Shown: positions 23,113-36,330, counted from the stretch's first letter. The stretch: 64,000 bases of DNA from Paramarasmius palmivorus (GCA_037176845.1 JAYKXP010000013.1:248001-312000), one strand, 5' to 3'. Notes: generated by a model not told the origin, from the letters alone. A program made the numbers and translations.

Positions 23113-24643
23113 TCAGCGACGATTATTGGCCTTTCGAGCTCTCTTGGGAGAAGCTTCGTTGTCGTCCATTTCTACATCGCCAGAGGATGACACAGTGGAA
23201 GAGGAAGATGCGGGCGACGAAGTGGAAGAGGAAGCTGTGGAGGTCGGAGCATCATTGTCGCTCTTCGCTGGGCGAAGCAAGTTCCTAGCGGCGGAATTCC
23301 CAGCACCCAGTTTCCTCGGAGAAGGTATGTTGGCGATTGGCCGAATGGACAAGCGCACTTCTGGTATCTTTACGGTAAAGGGGGTCGGGTCCAATACATC
23401 AATAGACGTAATGCATAAATGGTAGAACTAGGAGTACGATGAGTACGAGAGTCGGAATGTAGCTGGGTTCACTGACCTTTCGCTTTAGCTTCTTCTCCTT
23501 GTCGAAATATATCCAAGCCTTCAAAACGGCAGAAACCCAAGCCAATGTACCCGGAGCGATAACCTTGAAATGCTCGGAAGGGTTCGCGAGAGAACCGTCT
23601 GCCTTGCGGAAATCGGGGACAGGGACTTTAGATTGGCTTAGGTTACACAAAGGGCCCCCGTATCCAGGAAGACACGCAGGTTCGATGTAATCGCCGACGG
23701 CCAATTTCTTTTGCACCTCGGGAGCTGCTAAGGAAAAACATCAGTTAGTGTCTCAACCACGGAGTGACCCGCCTCACCATCTGTCTTGGGAGCCTCTGCT
23801 TGTGCAGGAGCCGAAGCAGGCTCTCCAGGTGCGACCATAGGTCGTTTGAGTGCGACTTTCTCGTACTTGGGAGTTGCCACAACCCTGATACCAGCTGCTG
23901 CAGCCCTAGCCGCTGCAGCTCTAGCAGCCGGCGGCAACTGTGTGCGAGTGAGATCATGTCGACGCACGAATTCATTCACGCTCACCTCATATAGACGTTC
24001 CGTATGGAAAATCAATGCATCGGGTGGGTCAGAGGCACTTGCGGCGATGTGCTTGTAAGGAGGTCGAACAGACGCGAAGCTCTGGATCAGGGTCAGATTA
24101 CGTCGGGACGACAAGTTCGAACTCGCCTGATTGATGGCCTTTTCTGCGTCACCTTCCGCACTAATCGCTTCATGCAAAGCGACGACTTGGTTGGTAAAAC
24201 AACCGTTTATGTACGGATCGCCGAAGGATGGTTTGCCTATAACGATAATCTGCTTGACAACAGAGTCGTCGTCCATCGCCTTCGGGTTCTACGATACTGA
24301 TGATCAGCGAGGATTACTAGCGGAAATCAACACTCACCCCTTTCTCGGGTATGTTGAAGTTCCCAAACGGAGCAAGGGCAGTGCCTTGTGCAAACCCCAG
24401 GATTTCGCCAAGGTAAAGGAGGATCTTCTCTTCCCCGGCGGCGTTCACGTTCACGTAGTTCTTCATGTAGGTATTGGGCTGGTCGATAGTGGTGAGATCT
24501 TCTACAGACGCATTCCCTGCCCAGTCATCACCCAAAGAGTCAATGTTCTGTGGCAAGTTGGAGAGGACACCTCCTGGCTGTACTCTTGCACGAAGAGCCT
24601 CGTGATCCACCGTATTGCTAAGATAGTCCTCGACGGTCGCCAT
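23113..24643 (-). CDS. Conserved-looking hypothetical protein just downstream of the Helitron gene
   Basis: ATG at 24643 (MATVEDYLSNTVDHEAL), with an in-frame stop just upstream, so it is a separate product. Four exons join in phase: to about 24340, 24288 to about 23779, 23727 to about 23492, and about 23445 to 23113. The first part holds ILLYLGEILGFAQGT and IIVIGKPSFGDPYING; the middle has an Ala-rich helix (AARAAAARAAAAG) and Pro/Ala linker; then PACLPGYGGPLCNLSQSK and WVSAVLKAWIYFDKEKK; the tail is Ser/Pro-rich and ends in a basic RARKANNRR. No domain is recognised. It begins only ~36 bases after the Helitron reading frame, on the same strand, so it may be cargo of the element or the host gene into which it landed. 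Confidence 0.6.
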
Positions 24644-24678
24644 TGGTCTTCTTCAAGCGAATCTATGAATCCTTGAGC

Positions 24679-27600
24679 TCAAACATCACAAAAAGGTAAG
24701 TAACATACTTGTAAGCAAGGATGCAGGGTTGGGGTAGTAGTAGTTGGCGATGGAACCAAAGGTACGCGCTGGAAGGCAACCCGGCGGTCGTTTGTAGGAG
24801 TCGCTGGTTGCGGAAGAGTAAATGGGTCGGACGATGTGGTTGGTACAAGAGAAACTCTGGTGTAGCGAGTGATAGCGGGTGGAGCTGTGCTTGGTTCAGG
24901 TAAGGAGATGTGGGAGGTTTGGTTTAGGGAAACTCGAGTATAGCGAACTCTCTGCTTATAAGTCAAATGCTGTAGTAATCTCGGTTATGAAACGCATGCT
25001 CACCTTCGTTGGATTTGTCTCGTCGCCTTCGAACGGGCGTTTACGAGGCATGGACTCCTGTATCAAAAGTCAATCGCAGACAACTTACCATGACATGAAG
25101 ACATACCTCCCGATCAAAGGAGGTTGCTAGACGCGCAGCCTCCTGTTGGAGGACACTCACTGCATTTTCTGCAGCGGCGCCCGAAGAATCGTCGTGAGGG
25201 TTGACATCAAACACAGGCAGAGTACCAGGGCCCATTCCCAATGAAGCCATCTGACAATTTGCAATGTGTTTTTCTTCCGGGTCACCATGTTCCAAAGTCG
25301 TCTTCAAATCAAGGAAATTAAGCCTGGCCATCTCAGTTCTGGAATCTTCGGACGGACGGCTACAGATCTTCGTCTTGGAAAACGGGCGAAGAATGATGAG
25401 GCCTTCGAGCGATTTGACTCTCGAAATCATCACATATGGTTCTTCTGTTCCCTTGCAGTCAGCCAAATCAACGATAACATGCGAAAGAGTCTGGCCTTGA
25501 GCTTTGTGGGCAGTAATCGCAAACGCAGGGACAATCGGAACTTGTACCCTAGTGAAGGATGCCCTTTTCCCGGTGTCCGGATGAACGATTTTGATCGACA
25601 CCTTTGTCTCGAGAGCAACAATTTTTCCACCAGAGAGATGAGGCAATGGTTCAGAAGAGGTCGTGGAAGGCGCATCCACGATGCAAGATGTCGCGTGACG
25701 CCTGCCAAGCGAATCCAACCGGTACCGCACAACGTCCAGACAGCCGATTGTTCCGTTTACAACACCTCTACCAACGTCGAAGTTGTGACCTACAATGACA
25801 GGCATTCCTTTGGCTAGGGGGATTTTGTATAACCTTTGACTGGTTTTCCCACTGTCTAACGAACCTAGGCATTGTAACAATCTTTCGTCCGTGACTTCTG
25901 CACGTCCGTAGCTATCAGACGCATAGTACCACTGCAGTTCTTCGCCCGTTCTACGGGCATAAGCCTCTGCAAAATGGACGTTCAGTTCATCTTTCATCTT
26001 GTTACTCGAGACAATAAGAGGTGCGTTATTCCAATCTCCATTCGCCGGATCGGGGTTGACTTTGCACAGTAGTCTGTCCTGGAGAACCTCATAATCCTCG
26101 TCCGTACATTTTCCGACTCGTAGCCGACCAAGTAGCTCGACGAAGAATGCATTTTTTGGTCCTGATTGCCTCATTTGCTCTGTCAAGATTACGACCGTGT
26201 CAACGGACATCCATAACAACTTTCCGTAAACGGCGTCTTGTCCTCTGGTTGTTCCTATGCGTTCACTCTTTATTTTCGCAAACAAGCGGGTGTCGAGTAC
26301 TGGTGGAAGTTGGGCGAAATCACCGGCGAAAATGATATTAATACCACCGAAAGGTAGTTTGTTCTGCTTGGCCATACCGAGTGCTTTGCTAATGTTCAGC
26401 ATGAAATGGCATCCTATCATGGATACTTCGTCTATGAACAAATAGTCAACACCTTCCCACATCGCGATCAAATCAGATGAACTGTTGAGCTGTTCTGTAG
26501 TCTTTTGACTCATGCACAATGCGGAGTGTAGGGTCATCCCGGAAATATTTCGCGCCGCGATTCCTGTATACGAAGACAGCCTGAATCTCCGAGGTTGATT
26601 CCTGGCCTCAAAAAAGGCTTTCACGGCGTTGATGACGTGAGATTTGCCAGTTCCTCCAGCACCACCAAGATACATGCGAAGAGGAGGGCCGCGAGGCTTC
26701 ACGGAGTGTTCAGCGATGAGCCTAAATGCACGTTTTTGCCTGCGATTCAGTGGAGGTTCATACTGATCCAAAAACTGTTCAATATCTGGAGCAGAAGGCG
26801 AGAACCTGCCTCGGATTTCCTGTCTTATACCTGATTCTCGAGTGGCAGAGGGACCAGTGGATATGCCACTGACAGTGTCGGCGGCCGCTTGCGCTGAAGA
26901 TCCAGTCTCATTAGCGGAGGAAACGTTTGATGTTACTACTGAAGCATTTTTTCTCCACAGCTTGCGGCGTTCATCGTAATACCCTTTCCAAACATCCTCC
27001 AATTCCTCTTCGGCTATTGAAACCACTCGATGACTACAGTTGGACGTGATCGGTACGCCGGGACGCAAACCGTCTCCGATAAATCCAGCTTGGGCAATGG
27101 TTCTCACACAGTTGTCAATACTAGCAGCGGCAATAGCGTCCCTAATACTTCGAGACGATTGTACAGCTTCTATGTGATCTGCCAATTGCTCAGAATCGTA
27201 GCAAACGTCGTCATCAAGCACATTTGCCGACGCCAAACCGGATCTAGGCCTCAACCTTCTTGCGCTTTCTCTCTCAGCAAAGTGGTCGTCCCGACTGTCT
27301 TTACATTCATGTTGCAAGTGCATATTGTCCATGAGCAGCTTATACCGAGGGGAGCAAGACTGCACAAATAAATCAAAAGCCTCGAGCCACGTTTGTTCTG
27401 GCAGTTTTAGATCCAGTGCCGTTCGCCAAGGCTTGAAGAAAATGAGCATAAGCCGACAATACCTAGGGTACACTTCTTCTCTATCGCGCCTAGGAATCGG
27501 CTGGCCGATGGGAACAGGAACATATCTCATTTTTGGGTTTCTTATCTGCAAACAATGGGTTTTCAGCTCCACATGCTTACCTCGTAGACTGGGATGTGCA

Positions 27601-30600
27601 CTGAGAAACCTGTACTTGGGGCGGATTCTGCAATCATCGTCAAGGACCGGTGTGCAGTCTGCATCCTCTATATCCTCCTCCGCATGATCGGCATCGGCAG
27701 ATTGATCGTCTTCAGCGACATCGGAGAGCTTCTTGGGGATCCGAACTTTGTCTACAGACGAGACCATGTCCCACAGGCAAAGCCCGCCTAGTTCATTTGC
27801 TCGCCATCGATAATCGTCAAGGAGAGAACCCTTCTTTGACAGTTTGCCGTCGACGTCGAACCGGACTCTTATGACGCTATCATCATCAGCTTCATCAACT
27901 TCTCCACCTTGCGCACCGTTATCTGCCTCCGATTGTACACTGCTTGTCATACCTGGGGACTGCTGCGACTCAATGGCATGTTCAAACGTATTCCAGTAAA
28001 AGGATTTAAATTCGTGGCTAGTGTAATGATCTCCATAGTCCATCAAATATGACATGACCTGTTGTCCCGAAAGTTCTTGCCGTCCAACCAGCGCAAATGA
28101 ACACTTTTGTAGCAGGGCTCGACCCACAGACGCTGTGTCGGTGAGGGTTTCTCTCTTCTCCTCGAGGCGCTTCATAGCTGATTCCATAGTACCGTATGCA
28201 ACATGGGCTTTGAGTTGAGACTTGGTAATGTAATCGGTGATATAATGAGTTAGTGCTTTAGCGGAACCGCCAGAACCGACAAACTTGATGTCCATATTAC
28301 ACCGTAACGAGCGGAGTATGGTCGGATTGTAATTATTAATCAATGGATCTAAGTGGCGCAGATGCAATTCGCCTGTTTCATTGTCTATTGACGTGGATTC
28401 GACAACTTGGCGAAATTCGGCCAATTCAAACCTGCATACTTTTGGTTTACCGCTTCCTCTCTTCCAATATTTATAACATGTAGGCCTGTGATCGTGGGTT
28501 TGTGATCCTTTGACCAGATTGAAGTAGTCCTTCTCCACAGCGAGGTTACCGTGGCGGGTGATAATATCTTGGGAGACACCTCGAACGCTAACGGGATTGA
28601 GATGATCAGAGGGTACAATGAAATCAGTGCTAGGCTCTGGAGGAAGGGATGTTGCGATAGCTTCATCAAGGTATTTAATTAATCGGGCCTGGAAACTCTC
28701 GTCTTGTAGCAACACAACTCGGTCTCTTATCTGGTTAGTATTCAATGCACCTTCGATCCAAACGAGCATGTGGCAGTGTAAACTACCGCGTCCTTGATTC
28801 TCCACAGTCCCAAAGAAAGATTTTACGACACCGAAAACCCCCGGTTTTCCCTTCCGAGCCTTTAGATCATAACCAAGCAATATTTCAATGAACGTTCTCA
28901 TGTATAAATCAAAAAACTTCGCTCCAACAGCTGAATTGTTCGCGATCAACTGGTTATCGCGCTGAAAGTTTGGACCGTCTCCTGGTAGGAATTTGTCCAC
29001 GTCGAAGTCTTGGCCTGCTAGGAAACGAACAATGGGATTGAAGGAGTCGGCGGGATTGACAGTGATATAAAACGTTGGCAATCCATGGGAAATCTGAAGA
29101 CCTCTGATTTGTTTTCTCATCAAAGACTTGGATGCCGATGAACCGGGGACAGTTGAAGTAACGACATTGACTTCCCGCATCAAATTAACCACCTCATTCT
29201 CTTCAGCGGTAAATCCTTGCGTACTGTTATTGTTTGCGAGCTTTTCGCTGACTGCTTTGACGGACTCTATAGTCACCGACGCCGCACGAACTGCAAAAGA
29301 CTCGAAACCAGACTGCTTCATTTTGTAAGACGTGCGCCTCAGAATTTCATGCCTCTGAATCATGTTGAACGCTGTGAAATGAAATGAATAGTGTTCTTGA
29401 AATCTGCGGTCTGCCAATCTGAAGTAATGCTTCACTTGCCTCTCAATAGATACCTTGACAGACCTCTTCGCGTCTTCGAAACCTCCAATACCGTAGGGAA
29501 AGAGTGTCGGATACATCATGGGAAACAGATTGGGATTGTAAAATTCGTTCACGGGTTCAGGACCATGAGCATGTTCATAGTACGCCATTCCATGCTCAAG
29601 GACGTGCTTAATTGCTGCTGCTTTTAGATCATAGGCATTCGCGTTAAGATCTACATCAGTGATCACGATGCTCTGAAAGGGATATGGCAGGTCTGTTGTA
29701 GTATCATCAGGTTCCTCGCGGGGACTATCATACACGTCGTATCTAGACGTGAGAACATCCAGATCTCTGTTAGGTGCGGTGACTTCAACATGTACGGGCA
29801 GGACGAATTCGGACGGTAATGCTGATAACATGTCGTGGTCAATTTTGATCGACTTATACAAAGGATTGTTCTCTTTAAGCCAAAGCAATGCGGCGCGCAC
29901 TTTATGGGCCCGAACGTAGAGAGGAGTAGCTTTGGACTTTAACCATTCCTCCGTGGGTTTCGAGGACCCAATAAATAAAACACAGATCGGAGATGTCAAT
30001 TCGTTGACAGAGGGAGGCAAGATGTCCGCCACTTTTCCCGGTTCCTGCGGATACACCATGATATGACCACGAAAACCACGCTGCCTAGCAGCTTTGTTCT
30101 TGTCAAGGTTCCCTTGGACTCCACCGGCGTTCCGCCGCATATCTTTATCTTCCTTCTCACCCGTTTCTCTATCTTCCTTGAATTGGATGACCCAGACCTT
30201 GGCCCTGACCCTCGCTATCATAGCTTCCTCAACAACAGTCAGGTCTTGCAATTCCGGAGGAACGTCACCCAAAAGCATGTGGTTAGCCAATGCCAGCGCA
30301 GGTACCTTTCCCTTCATTAGAGACATCGTACACTCTCTACATGCCTGAATACGTATCTCATTGCCGGTGGCGAGAATACCACGCTCGTCGAGAACCAGGT
30401 TTTGCAGCCGGGGATCACTATCGTAATGGGGGAGTGCGCTCGCGTTGCATGTTTCAAGCCAGAATGGATCAACGATCACATCGCAAGAATCGGCCTGCTT
30501 ATACCGTTGGTCGGGTCGATGTAACAGGGAGACATCGATGTCAGATAGAGATGTGACGGTTTTTTCGTTGCAGGAGCGATTCTCGCCACAGACTGCACAC

Positions 30601-32667
30601 GTGAATTCGCGCAAAGCCTCCGACGATGTTGCATTATGGAAGCGTTGAATCAACGACTCAAGGAAAGCGTCTGAGGTATCTGGTGGCCATGACATTTCGG
30701 CAGAATCGGTCCCGTCTTCAGGACTAGCAGTGGAAGGTAAATGGGGAGCGTTCGGCATAGGACTACCAGGAGCATCCTCAATAACACTGCCTGGATCGAG
30801 TGAAGCAATATGCTCACGGAGGATGTCCTTTGCGTTAGATGTCGAACAACTCTGGCTTACATCTAGCATTTTTAAGGCACGCTTGACAACGCTATTTGAT
30901 GATCGCTCGAGCATGTCCTGCAGTATCTCAATCTTAATGTTAGCAAAATCTGTTTCATCCGTATGATAAACCTCGTTGATTGACTGGCATCCAACGCCGC
31001 CAGAACCCTCGTTGGCAAGGCAAGTTCCTTGAACAAAATGAGAGACTATTTCATCCTTAATGGACTGAATAGATCCTGTGAACCTAGAGACGCTGATACC
31101 GTGTATGTCAGCAATTGCCGTTAGTGCGGACACGCCAAGTTTTTCAAAATTGTTAAACGTATCTTTCACAGTGTTTGTAGAAGGAGTACGGCCTTCTTCA
31201 GCAAGACATAAACTGTACTCGCGCAGCCTTCGCATGACGTATGGTTTACCCTGTGCACGAGTTTGCACTCGGTCCAAAACAAGACCGACAGACCTAGTAA
31301 CCAGTAGGAGCACGTCGAGTGCACAAGATTTAGCAGAGTGCACGACTGCTTGCGATAACGATACCCTGGTTTCGAAATCATGGCTTGTCAATCGACAACC
31401 TTCCTTCCTGGACTTTACAATGTGGCACATGCCTGAAAATAGATGGTTCAGTATAGCTATTGTCGCATCGCGAGCAGTTCTGAAACCGAACGCATTGATA
31501 CCGTGCAGTGCTGCTAGGTTAGATAATGGCAGAACATCGGAAAGAAAGACAGAGCAACGAACTCCTTTACGAGCAGTTCCATGCAACATGCAATCAATAA
31601 TAGACTGGCTAGAAGGTGCAGGAGGGACATCGACTAATATCATGTTTTGTGAAGTACTAGGTGTGGCGTTTGGGGAATTGGTAGGTAACACATGGCTGGG
31701 CGTGGGGGATCTGAAAGATGAAGGGGTACAGGACGTAGGACATGGCAAAGGTGATGAGAGGATAGACGTAGCAGAGGTCGACATGGGTATAGAACAGTTT
31801 GAGAGAGGCATTACGGAGACTGGTCTTGTCGGTACAGGTTTGGATGACCACGAACTGGGTAACAAAGAACTGGGTAACAAAGAACTGGGTAACGAAGAAC
31901 TGGTTATCGATAACATATTGCTGGTCGACGTGAGAGACGCTGAATCTGAAAGAGATGTGTTTAACTTTAAGTACAAATAAGAGGGGTTGACATACCAGGC
32001 GATGTGCAGGGGCGGTTTAACCACCCAAGTAACAACTCAGGGTGACCGAGTCGTTCGCATTCCTGGTAGAAGTCAGCACCGAATAAAACGTCGAGGTCGG
32101 CGGACAAGTCGCGAGTGACCACGAAATCAAATGGGATGGTATGGGCGACAAAGGGGGTAGACATGGTGACCGATGTGCGAGACCAAGAGCCAACGTGGGC
32201 GATGCGATGGGTGGACACGAAAGAATCCGAGATCCTTGACCGCATCGTTGAATAGTCTAGGGATACCCGGGCGGCAACATTGGCCAGTCGAAAGACACGA
32301 GTAGGAGATTCCATGGAGGGAAAAGTGGACGGCAGAGACGATGAGGAAAGAAATTGCAGACACATAGATGGCAAATGCTGACAGATGCTGACAAAGGCTG
32401 ACAAATGCTGACTAAATATTACTAATGACAAAAATTCTGAGTTTGCACGCCATAACCCACTACTTACGTAGCGGGAATATGACTAAGGAATTCCGCACGT
32501 GAAGCCGCCGCCTTTTCCAAAAACAGATGGGAAACGTCGCAATCCCGACGCCGTCTCTTTTGGGCGAGAAGCGAATCGGGCGAGATATTTCCTCGTCCCG
32601 ATTCGTGCAACGCTTCTTTCATATCCACATCGACAATGTCAATTTCGACAGGCTTCTCAATCGTCAT
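24679..32667 (-). CDS. Helitron replication initiator-helicase (Rep + Pif1-like)
   Basis: It would nick and unwind DNA for rolling-circle transposition. Main exon 31945-25041; upstream exons 32411-31996 and 32667-32468 join in phase (lengths sum to a multiple of three). A GTATGT donor after SFDREE-type sequence (about 25110) and acceptor at about 25064 extend the protein to 24679. Motifs in order: CAVCGENRSC/CRECTM zinc-like pairs with a DUF6570-like region; Helitron_like_N; HUH motif GRGSLHCHMLVW (about 28760-28795); two-Tyr motif YITDYITK (about 28221-28245); Walker A GGAGGTGKS (about 26642-26668); IDEVSM (about 26419-26436); GDFAQLPPV; EQMRQ; and the Pif1-type ending TAHKAQGQT and VMISRVKSLEGL. 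About 2,500 aa, within the range of fungal RepHel proteins. Exon 1 and the last exon are less certain than the core. Confidence 0.88.
31854..31912. repeat. 15-bp tandem repeat in the Helitron gene
   Basis: About four copies of a 15-bp unit (CTGGGTAACAAAGAA, plus strand) lie near the 5' end of the large exon. On the coding strand they give in-frame Leu-Leu-Pro-Ser-Ser repeats, so copy-number change would not break the frame. Confidence 0.7.
32368..32412. repeat. 10-bp tandem repeat near the Helitron 5' region
   Basis: Four imperfect copies of a TGCTGACAAA-like decamer sit next to the proposed acceptor of the second Helitron exon. They could be coding (QHLSAFVSICQHL) or lie in the element's subterminal region. 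Confidence 0.6.
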
Positions 32668-32829
32668 ATTTCCCTCACCGATTCCGTGTAATTCGCGTAT
32701 TTTCTCTGGCTAAAAGAATGAAGAAATTCAAGCTTCTCTCCCCATTCCCTTTCTTCCCTTCCCCCACCGTTCAATTTTCCTTTCGCATTCTCGTAAATAT
32801 TTCATTTAAATTATTCTTTCCGACTCGTC
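32668..32829. promoter_or_regulatory. Putative bidirectional promoter
   Basis: Only ~160 bases separate the proposed Helitron start (32667, minus) from the start of the next gene (32830, plus). A long C/T-rich tract (about 32740-32830) precedes the plus-strand start, as common in basidiomycete promoters. No TATA box or specific site can be assigned. Confidence 0.3.
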
Positions 32830-33989
32830 ATGCCTCCGAAACGCGTCAAGGTCAAGGCAGAGGCTACGCCAAGGATTTCCTCGACCCCAAAACGGACGGT
32901 GAACCTCAAATCCCAGTTTCGTTCGCAAGTCCGGCGCGTTTGGGATATTGGACAGCTGGTTACCTTCAAAAATGGGGAGCCTTTTGTAGTTCCCTAGTAA
33001 GCGCGTATTCTTTTGAGGCCGTGTTTATGGCTAACTTAACACTCACAGCCCGACATACTCTGGACGCCAGGGTGATCTACTCCCCCCAGAAATGGTGTAC
33101 CACCTATTCTACGACCAATCCAACTGGTTTGACTTTCGTTGTCCCGAGGGGCTCCCCGCAAACTGTCTGTATTTCGACGACAACACAAGGTGCCGACCCG
33201 ATATGCGTGGCAAAACAATTATTGCATGCAGCAAGGGGTCTGATCATGGCTGCGGTTACATCAGTACGTTTCGGTCTTGTCTACGATTCACGATGCTGAA
33301 TTATGGATATAGTCATTGTGGATCGCGTTTATGACCGAGGCAAGGATGCAATTGAATGGCAAGACTATTTCACTGCATACGGTATGTTTCCTAGGTTCTT
33401 AAGGAGCATTTCATGGGCTAATATCATTCTTTACAGCCTCTGAATTCGGTATCGACAATCTTCCCCCTCCAAATGGTCCAGAGCTTGCTCCCCCCTCTGA
33501 GGTTCGCGAACGAATCCAATTCCGTTGTCGTTCCCATGTTCGAGCCTCCCGCGACCATTCCATCATCGAGTACGACCCTACTGGGAGGTTCAAGACAGAG
33601 GAACCAGAGGAAATCCAAGGTAAGGTTTACCCAACTTGTTTCTTGTCATTCAAAATACTGACGCCTCTAAGAAATAGCACCTCCTCCCGTCAAGACCGAG
33701 CCCAAGAAGCGCGCTCGCTCCGAATCTGATGATGGTAAGCACAGTCTTCATACATCAGAGGTCGTAACATGCTGATTTTTGTACACTCAGAGCCTACCCT
33801 TGTTGAAGGGTCGTATTCTGCTGCCAAGAAACCACGAAAGGCCAAAAAGCTACCCAAGAACAAGAAGGGCAAGGCCACAACTGAGTTCGTTCAAGGTTCT
33901 AGCCGTGGTGGTACCGTTTTAGGTATGTGTTTCCATCGTATTTATGTGAGGTTTGTACTGACTACCGTGAAGATTTGACAGATGATTAG
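32830..33989 (+). CDS. Cys-rich basic hypothetical protein, multi-exon
   Basis: ATG at 32830 gives MPPKRVKVKAEATPRISSTP. About seven short exons join in phase by GT-AG introns of 50-60 bases, ending VQGSSRGGTVLDD at 33989. The N-terminal third is basic; the central part has Cys/His spaced as DFRCPEGLPANCLYFDD, NTRCRPDMRG and IIACSKGSDHGCGY, which could bind zinc; the C-terminal part has nuclear-type Lys/Arg clusters (KTEPKKRARSESDD, KKPRKAKKLPKNKKGK). A nuclear DNA-binding role is inferred. It is divergent from the Helitron gene. No known family is recognised; KDZ-associated Cys clusters were considered but the spacing does not clearly fit. Confidence 0.6.
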
Positions 33990-34206
33990 AGGACACCATG
34001 AATTTACAGCTTCATTTCTTGCTGCCCGTAATGAATCGCTACCTTGCTGCTGAGTTTCGTTTTCTTGTTACCAAATGATTCGCTCGCTCTCTCACTGAAT
34101 GATTGCACTGTTGTTAATTCCTCGCTACCAAAGCCCACGCTTGCAGATAAGAAATACCATAGAAATTCCAAATGTAATAGTGTAGAAAACGTGAAATACA
34201 AATACG

Positions 34207-36330
34207 CTACGTTGAACTAGTACTATCTGGTGTCAAGATTTCGTCAATGTGCGAATACAACTTCAACCTCTCCCCTACTATACTCTTCTTCCGCTCTTGA
34301 AGGGCTTCCCAAGCCTCAAAATCATCCTCCTTGAGCTGTTTCTCTGTCCGGAAACCGTTTTCGACCCAACGAAAGATAGCGCCTGCAGTGTACTGAGTAA
34401 ATGACGTTCGAGTGTCGCCTAGAAGAGGACGAGGTAAGCGGAGACCATACTAGAATACAGAAAGCTTACCAGGTGCAATTCCAGTGTTGAAGTGAGTAAC
34501 GCATGCCGAGGGAATGGCAGCAGTGGCGGCGTGTGGAAACTCGATGACGAGCTTGAATTCTTGAAGTACAAGAAGGGCGCTGCGTTTTGGATCGAAGCGG
34601 CCCATTGCCGTGATAACGCAGATTCCAAACGGCCAGTTCATATGGTCTCGGTGCTTGATGGTACGAACGCGACCGCCAAAGTTGAAGGCGGCGGCGGCAA
34701 ACACAGTGTTGGAAAAGTTTCGTGGGTACGACTTGAGACGGCCATACATCTTCTCGATGGTGTCGCGATATCGTCTATAAAGTCGGGGAGCCCATAGGGC
34801 AAATGAGCCTTTCAAAACCGCGTTAACAACAGAACCATACAGTAAGGATGGTACTCACTATTTTGAAAGCCATTGAGCCGCTTAAAAGCAGGATGCTCAA
34901 CCATACGTGTTAGAACATCATTAGCCTTCTTGTTGTCCAGAACAACGGGCCGAGGCGAACCCATACCCATGCTCACACCACGATTGAATGCATGGAACCA
35001 TCCGCGCTTGTGGGGCGAACCCGGAAGATCCTCATCCCATCCCATCTTCTCTCCTTCAGCCATCATAAAATCGAACAGGTCCATTAGATCGTCGACGTAA
35101 CTTTTGTCTCGGGGGCGACCTGCAAGAAACGCAATGATACGACCGCTCCGATCGACTATAACCATGGGGGTACTGAAAAAAAGGTTAGCACAGCTCATGT
35201 ATAAAGATTTGGCCGGATAATACTTACATGCCGTCCCAAGCAATGTGTATGTACCCCATATCTATGAGTTCTTGCAACCCGTACTCTTTCTCTACCTCGT
35301 CCTTCGTCCCATATGTTGCCTTCGTCCCTCGCTTTCCGGTGTGAGCGCCTTTAGCAGCATCAAGCTGCGACGCGTCCATATCCAGCCGTACGATCTTGGC
35401 CTTTCGAATCGCTTCGTCCAAGGTGCGTTCGCTAGGGGGCTCTTCATCGTATGCTGCAGCCCGTTGGTTTTCTCGTTGAGTTTTCCGTCTAGACGCTCGT
35501 CGTTTGTGGTTGTAGCTGGGGGTTGAGGCGGTTGAAAGGGCTGAGGTCGAACCGGTTGCAGATTGAGCAGGGGAAGGAGTGGTTGCAGACCGTTTACCTT
35601 TACCCTTCAACCCTGCGCTCAATTTCGACCATAACGAGTTGGTCTTAGCGGATGCGACTGAGGAAGGTGTATTGGGAGTGGCGTTAGGGGTCGACGAGGG
35701 AGTGGACGGGGGATTGGGTGCTTCAAAGCACGCATATCCGAGGTCTTCTGCAAGAGTTGTGTCTGAGGCTTCTTCTTCCTGCCAGGCTTGCTCTACTAGC
35801 GCGTCGTAATCGAGGGAGTCTGGGAGGAAGATAGGCGCAATCGAGGCATCGGTTTCCGGCGAGTCGTGTGGCGGCGGCGACGGAGAAGGAGGGGGACTAT
35901 TCTGCGGAGTCTTCGTGCTGCTCTTGAGCTTTCTCGCTACCTGGATAACGCGTAAGTCGTCAGTACACGCAGGTAAGGAAATCGCGTACCGAACGCAAGA
36001 AATAGCGCGTTTGTTGAAACATTCTGAGCGCCAGGCTGTACAACCAAGCAATAATATCAGAATATACGCAAATTTGTGCGTGAACACGCCCTGAACACCG
36101 TTGCTCTTGTCCCTCGTCCCTACCTGTAGCTGAGGCTGGTCCCCATCGGGTCGGAAACGGCTCCTAAGCTGCAGGTAGAGAAGAGCCACAAGAACAACGG
36201 CGTTGAGGCGCCGTAAACTTGACGAAATTTGCTTACCCTTGCCTAGGATACCATGGGCCAATGCGTCGAAGGGGCTGGGAGTGAAGAAAGGCCGCATCTT
36301 ACCATCAATCAACAAAACTTTCCTGGACAT
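34207..36330 (-). CDS. 2OG-Fe(II) oxygenase-like protein, agaricomycete TET/JBP-like type
   Basis: The C-terminal part carries the hallmark order of this mushroom family: NTVFAAAAFNFGGRV, then the metal-binding H-x-D (KHRDHMNWPFG), CVITAMGRFDPKRSALLVL, LVIEFPHAATAAIPSACVTH with the distal His, and after an intron TRTSFTQYTAGAIFRW with a conserved Arg that would bind 2-oxoglutarate. The upstream exon has VDRSGRIIAFLAGRP. The N-terminal half is a disordered Pro/Ser-rich region followed by a basic stretch (KRRASRRKTQRENQRAAA). Stop at 34207. The ATG at 36330 is the best start, but introns in the first ~400 bases are unresolved. TET/JBP enzymes oxidise modified DNA bases, and fungal lineages have large expansions linked to transposons; substrate here is unknown. 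All catalytic residues appear present. Confidence 0.6.

Larger units (their letters stand above)
24679..32667 (-). mobile_element. Autonomous Helitron (RepHel), ends not defined
   Basis: The region is occupied by a single intact RepHel-type gene. Helitrons move by rolling-circle replication and usually end 5'-TC and CTRR-3' with a short hairpin near the 3' end; I could not fix either end by eye. The true element may be larger and could include the genes at 23113-24643 or 32830-33989. The integrity of a gene of over 2,300 codons suggests recent activity. Confidence 0.8.

Noticed and set aside
31078..31980. 300-codon plus-strand frame opposite the Helitron gene
   Set aside because: Antisense to the conserved Helitron exon; no recognisable content.
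32499..33299. 266-codon plus-strand frame overlapping the Cys-rich gene
   Set aside because: It runs through introns and in a different frame from the phase-consistent spliced gene starting at 32830.
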